Shown here piece after piece: positions 5,417 to 8,001 of a DNA stretch of 8,001 nucleotides (positions within the stretch are counted from its first letter, which is position 1; each line of letters starts with the position of its first letter). Position numbers and translations under genes: made by a program. The notes under the pieces were generated by a model, which saw only the letters and a program-made list of their open reading frames with translations, was not told the origin of the DNA and searched no databases. Origin of the DNA: Sporosarcina sp. (GTDB lineage: Bacteria; Bacillota; Bacilli; Bacillales_A; Planococcaceae); NCBI GenBank assembly GCA_029263945.1, contig JARIDM010000240.1, positions 1-8,001 on the forward strand, in the 5' to 3' direction.

Positions 5417-7615
5417 TTAATTGATGATGCGTTCTACAGAATAGATATCTGGAACTTGTTTAATACGGTCTACAATTCGATACAAATGATTAATATCTGT
5501 AATTTTTATTGTCATATTAATTCTTGCAATACTATCTCTGTCTGCTTTTCCGCTAACTGCAACCATCGTTGTTTTTGTTTCAGCAACAACCATCATCACT
5601 TCGTTTAACAAACCTTGTCGATCAAATGCCGAAACCTCAATATCAACTTGAAATTCTTTTCGTTCTTCTGTTTGATCAACGGCCCATTCAACTTCAATAA
5701 TACGATCTGACTCACTATCTTCGGCCCGCACATTAGGACAATCCGTTCGATGGACAGAAACACCTCGCCCTTTAGTAATAAATCCTACAATATCATCTCC
5801 TGGAACAGGACTGCAGCATTTTGATAAACGAATAAGCATATTATCGATTCCTTTTACAAGCACTCCCGATTCGGTGACCTGTTTTGGACGATTTGCGGCC
5901 ATATCTAACACAATCTTATCGATTGTATCCTGTTCTACCTGCACTTTACGTAATTTTTCAGACAAGCGATTCACAACTTGTTCAGCAGTAATGCCATTAA
6001 AACCAACAGCGGCGCACATATCTTCTTCAGATGTAAAGCTGAACTTTTCGCACACGCGATTGACATTTTCTTCAGTAAAGATCTCTTTTACGACAAAGCC
6101 TTGTGACCTAATTTCTTTATCGATCATATCCCGACCTTTAACGATATTTTCCTCACGCAATTGTTTCTTGAAAAATTGCCGAATTTTATTTTTTGCTTGA
6201 GAAGAATGAGCGATTTTCACCCAATCCCGACTAGGTCCAAAAGATTGTTTCGACGTGAGAATTTCGATAATGTCCCCTGTATGTAGTTCTGTATCAAGCG
6301 TCACCATTTTACCGTTTACTTTGGCACCGATTGTTCGATTCCCAACCTCTGAGTGTACTCTGTAGGCAAAGTCGATTGGAACAGATCCTGCCGGTAGTTC
6401 CAATACATCACTATCCGGTGTAAATACATAAATCATATCTGAGAACAAATCGAATTTTAATGACTCCATAAACTCTTCTGCATCAGAAGCATCATTCTGG
6501 AATTCAAGAATTTCCCTAAACCATGTTAATTTTGAATCTATGTCCCCTGGATCTCCGCCTAATGACTTACCTTCTTTGTATGCCCAGTGAGCGGCGACAC
6601 CAAATTCTGCAATTTTATGCATTTCAGCTGTTCTAATTTGAACTTCTAATGGGTCTCCTCCAGGTCCAACGACCGTCGTATGAAGGGACTGATATAAGTT
6701 TTGTTTTGGCATTGCAATATAGTCTTTGAATCTTCCTGGCATTGGTTTCCATAGCGTATGAATAATCCCGAGTACTGCATAACAGTCCTTTATGCTAGAG
6801 ACAACAACACGAATCGCAAGAAGGTCGTAGATTTCATTGAATTCTTTTTCTTGGATGACCATTTTTTGATAAATTGAATATAAGTGCTTAGGCCGTCCTG
6901 ATAGGTCTGCAGTTATATTCATTTTGTTAATTTCGCTTTTAATTTGAGTCATAAGATCGTCTAAGTAATCTTCGCGCTCTACTCTTTTTTGTTTCATCAT
7001 ATTAACAATGCGGTAATACTGTTGTGGTTTTAGATAACGAAGTGCAATGTCTTCTAACTCCCATTTTATTGCGGAAATTCCGAGGCGATGAGCAAGTGGT
7101 GCAAATATCTCTAGTGTCTCAGCTGCAACTCTTTGTTGTTTTTCAGGAGATACGTGCTTGAGTGTACGCATATTGTGTAAGCGATCTGCAAGTTTAATTA
7201 AAATTACACGAATGTCTTGCGCCATCGCGATAAACATTTTGCGATGATTTTCTGCTTGTTTCTCTTCTTTTGATTTAAATTTTAGTTTTTCAAGCTTCGT
7301 TACGCCATCTACAAGAAGTGCAACCTCTTCGCCAAAGTCTCGAATAATGTCTTCACGGCTTACTTCTGTATCTTCTACGACATCGTGAAGAAACCCCGCT
7401 GCTACAGTAGCTGGGTCCATTTCAAGTTCAGCAAGTATTCCTGCTACTTGAACAGGATGAAGAATATACGCTTCACCTGAACTTCTAAATTGGCCTTCGT
7501 GCGACTTTTTCGCCGCTTCATATGCTTTTTTTACAAAAGCAACATGCTCTTCATTCATATAAGCAGAAATAAGCGTAAATATATCTTCAGCTGTTAAATC
7601 CCGATCTTTTGCCAT
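5417..7615 (-). CDS. relA: Bifunctional (p)ppGpp synthetase/hydrolase (Rel/RSH)
   Basis: This is the long RelA/SpoT homologue that makes (p)ppGpp from ATP and GTP or GDP on starved ribosomes and also degrades it. It has 732 residues, normal for Bacillales. The HD hydrolase domain is intact, with H53, H77-D78 (FLHDVVEDT), E81-D82 and D144 (KLADRLHN). The synthetase domain shows GRPKH (240-244), YDLLAIRV (263-270), RFKD (295-298) and EVQIRT (324-329). RFKD is the RXKD type seen in bifunctional Rel rather than the acidic type of E. coli RelA. Then follow a TGS domain (about 392-455), a helical region, the zinc-finger or conserved-cysteine domain (C600, C601, H622, C626) and a C-terminal ACT domain (about 655-732). 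ATG 7615 lies 7 bases after AAAGGAG. No key residue is missing. dtd follows on the same strand. In B. subtilis apt lies upstream, but here a membrane protein gene does. Confidence 0.98.
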   Translation of the reverse strand: MAKDRDLTAEDIFTLISAYMNEEHVAFVKKAYEAAKKSHEGQFRSSGEAYILHPVQVAGILAELEMDPATVAAGFLHDVVEDTEVSREDIIRDFGEEVALLVDGVTKLEKLKFKSKEEKQAENHRKMFIAMAQDIRVILIKLADRLHNMRTLKHVSPEKQQRVAAETLEIFAPLAHRLGISAIKWELEDIALRYLKPQQYYRIVNMMKQKRVEREDYLDDLMTQIKSEINKMNITADLSGRPKHLYSIYQKMVIQEKEFNEIYDLLAIRVVVSSIKDCYAVLGIIHTLWKPMPGRFKDYIAMPKQNLYQSLHTTVVGPGGDPLEVQIRTAEMHKIAEFGVAAHWAYKEGKSLGGDPGDIDSKLTWFREILEFQNDASDAEEFMESLKFDLFSDMIYVFTPDSDVLELPAGSVPIDFAYRVHSEVGNRTIGAKVNGKMVTLDTELHTGDIIEILTSKQSFGPSRDWVKIAHSSQAKNKIRQFFKKQLREENIVKGRDMIDKEIRSQGFVVKEIFTEENVNRVCEKFSFTSEEDMCAAVGFNGITAEQVVNRLSEKLRKVQVEQDTIDKIVLDMAANRPKQVTESGVLVKGIDNMLIRLSKCCSPVPGDDIVGFITKGRGVSVHRTDCPNVRAEDSESDRIIEVEWAVDQTEERKEFQVDIEVSAFDRQGLLNEVMMVVAETKTTMVAVSGKADRDSIARINMTIKITDINHLYRIVDRIKQVPDIYSVERIIN

Positions 7616-7622
7616 ACCAAAA

Positions 7623-7654
7623 CTCCTTTCGAAGCGGAATCTAATTTAGCTTCG
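7623..7654 (-). promoter_or_regulatory. rel ribosome binding site with adjoining hairpin
   Basis: On the minus strand CGAAGC (7654-7649) pairs with GCTTCG (7635-7630), with a 13-base loop in which AAT and ATT can also pair. The last stem base directly adjoins the Shine-Dalgarno AAAGGAG (7629-7623). The hairpin may leave the site open or affect mRNA stability. It is small and may be chance. Confidence 0.45.
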
Positions 7655-7876
7655 TGTGAAAATTTAAGTTAAAATAGTTGCCTGCTTCACAAAAAAATAT
7701 CTTTCTTTACGATATACCTATATTCTCTATTATTTAAATTTAATTTTTTGCACTGTATACGACACGTTTCAACAGCTTTCTTAAGTAGTTTTAATCTTAC
7801 CAAAGAAAAGAGAGCAAGACAAATTAATATTTTGAATTTAAACTATTTAAAAGTTCAGGAAACGTGCATTGCCTAC
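7655..7876. other. AT-rich spacer upstream of rel
   Basis: Apart from the possible promoter, I see no coding potential here on either strand and no RNA gene. TTTAAA-TAG-TTTAAA, downstream of the membrane gene's stop, is an AT-only hairpin without GC and is a poor terminator, so read-through from that gene into rel is possible. Confidence 0.5.
7794..7822 (-). promoter_or_regulatory. Possible rel promoter
   Basis: On the minus strand TTGTCT (7822-7817, four of six -35 matches) is 17 bases from TAAGAT (7799-7794, four of six -10 matches), which is preceded by TGG as an extended -10. A start near 7787 would give a leader of about 170 bases. The surrounding sequence is AT-rich, so false matches are likely. 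Confidence 0.35.
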
Positions 7877-8001
7877 CTATTTTTGACGATCGTCCTCTTC
7901 TTTGCTTGGAACAGCTCGATAAACATTAAATGCTAAAATGACAGCAACAATCGACATTGCAAATGCTACAAAGTATACAAGTTCAACCCCAGCAACAGCT
8001 G
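7877..8001 (-). CDS. C-terminal end of an integral membrane protein, possibly a transporter
   Basis: Forty residues and a TAG stop are visible; the rest lies beyond the window. The fragment is one hydrophobic stretch (from about VELVYFVAFAM to VILAFNVY) followed by a charged tail, RAVPSKEEDDRQK. That is the shape of a last membrane helix with a cytoplasmic tail, as in many MFS-type transporters, but no diagnostic motif is present and the family cannot be named. It is not apt, which sits directly upstream of relA in B. subtilis and encodes a soluble enzyme. It points the same way as rel and ends about 260 bases before it. Confidence 0.7.
   Translation of the reverse strand, partial: AVAGVELVYFVAFAMSIVAVILAFNVYRAVPSKEEDDRQK

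Noticed and set aside
5874..6200. 108-residue plus-strand reading frame inside rel
   Set aside because: It is antisense to the helical region of rel, whose own reading frame is clearly coding with all motifs intact.
7748..7936. 62-residue plus-strand reading frame upstream of rel
   Set aside because: It overlaps the membrane protein end on the other strand, lacks a good ribosome binding site and lies in AT-rich sequence.
1..8001. CRISPR array, phage or transposase genes, tRNA or rRNA genes, or a new defence system
   Set aside because: No spaced direct repeats, transposase motifs or tRNA-like cloverleaf were seen. All long reading frames belong to known housekeeping families in a conserved order.

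Overview
The window is a chromosomal housekeeping segment from a low-to-moderate GC, Gram-positive bacterium of the order Bacillales. The evidence is the gene set and order (aspS, hisS, a secreted SH3b-amidase, dtd, a bifunctional rel), which matches the Bacillus subtilis relA-dtd-yrvJ-hisS-aspS neighbourhood, together with AGGAGG-type ribosome binding sites and a T-box leader on hisS. The family Planococcaceae (Sporosarcina-like) is my guess from general feel only and is not proven by anything in the window.

Layout from left to right. (1) Positions 1-1518, minus strand: aspS (aspartyl-tRNA synthetase), cut by the window edge so that its C-terminus is missing. (2) 1521-2804, minus: hisS (histidyl-tRNA synthetase), meeting aspS within a few bases. 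(3) About 2805-3277: a gene-free stretch holding a full T-box regulatory leader for hisS-aspS (sigma-A promoter, CAC specifier codon, T-box sequence, terminator with a 10-T tract). It also holds a 27-bp near-perfect palindrome over the -10 box and the start region of the divergent amidase gene. (4) 3278-4801, plus: a secreted N-acetylmuramoyl-L-alanine amidase with four SH3b domains. (5) 4800-4839: one strong hairpin that serves as terminator for both converging genes. (6) 4838-5275, minus: dtd (D-aminoacyl-tRNA deacylase). (7) 5276-5416: a spacer almost filled by a 113-bp inverted-repeat structure with 13-bp perfect ends. (8) 5417-7615, minus: relA/rel, the bifunctional (p)ppGpp synthetase/hydrolase. 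(9) 7616-7876: an AT-rich spacer with a possible rel promoter and a small hairpin against the rel ribosome binding site. (10) 7877-8001, minus: the last 40 residues of an integral membrane protein, possibly a transporter. In B. subtilis the gene upstream of relA is apt, so this boundary differs.

Four of the five identified genes concern the state of aminoacyl-tRNA. HisRS and AspRS charge tRNA, the T-box leader reads uncharged tRNA-His to set their expression, Dtd removes D-amino acids from mischarged tRNA, and Rel answers uncharged tRNA on the ribosome by making (p)ppGpp. The amidase is a cell-wall hydrolase with no obvious link to these. I see no mobile element, CRISPR array, phage gene or new multi-gene system. 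The points worth a second look are non-coding: the palindrome on the hisS promoter, the inverted repeat between rel and dtd, and the T-box details.
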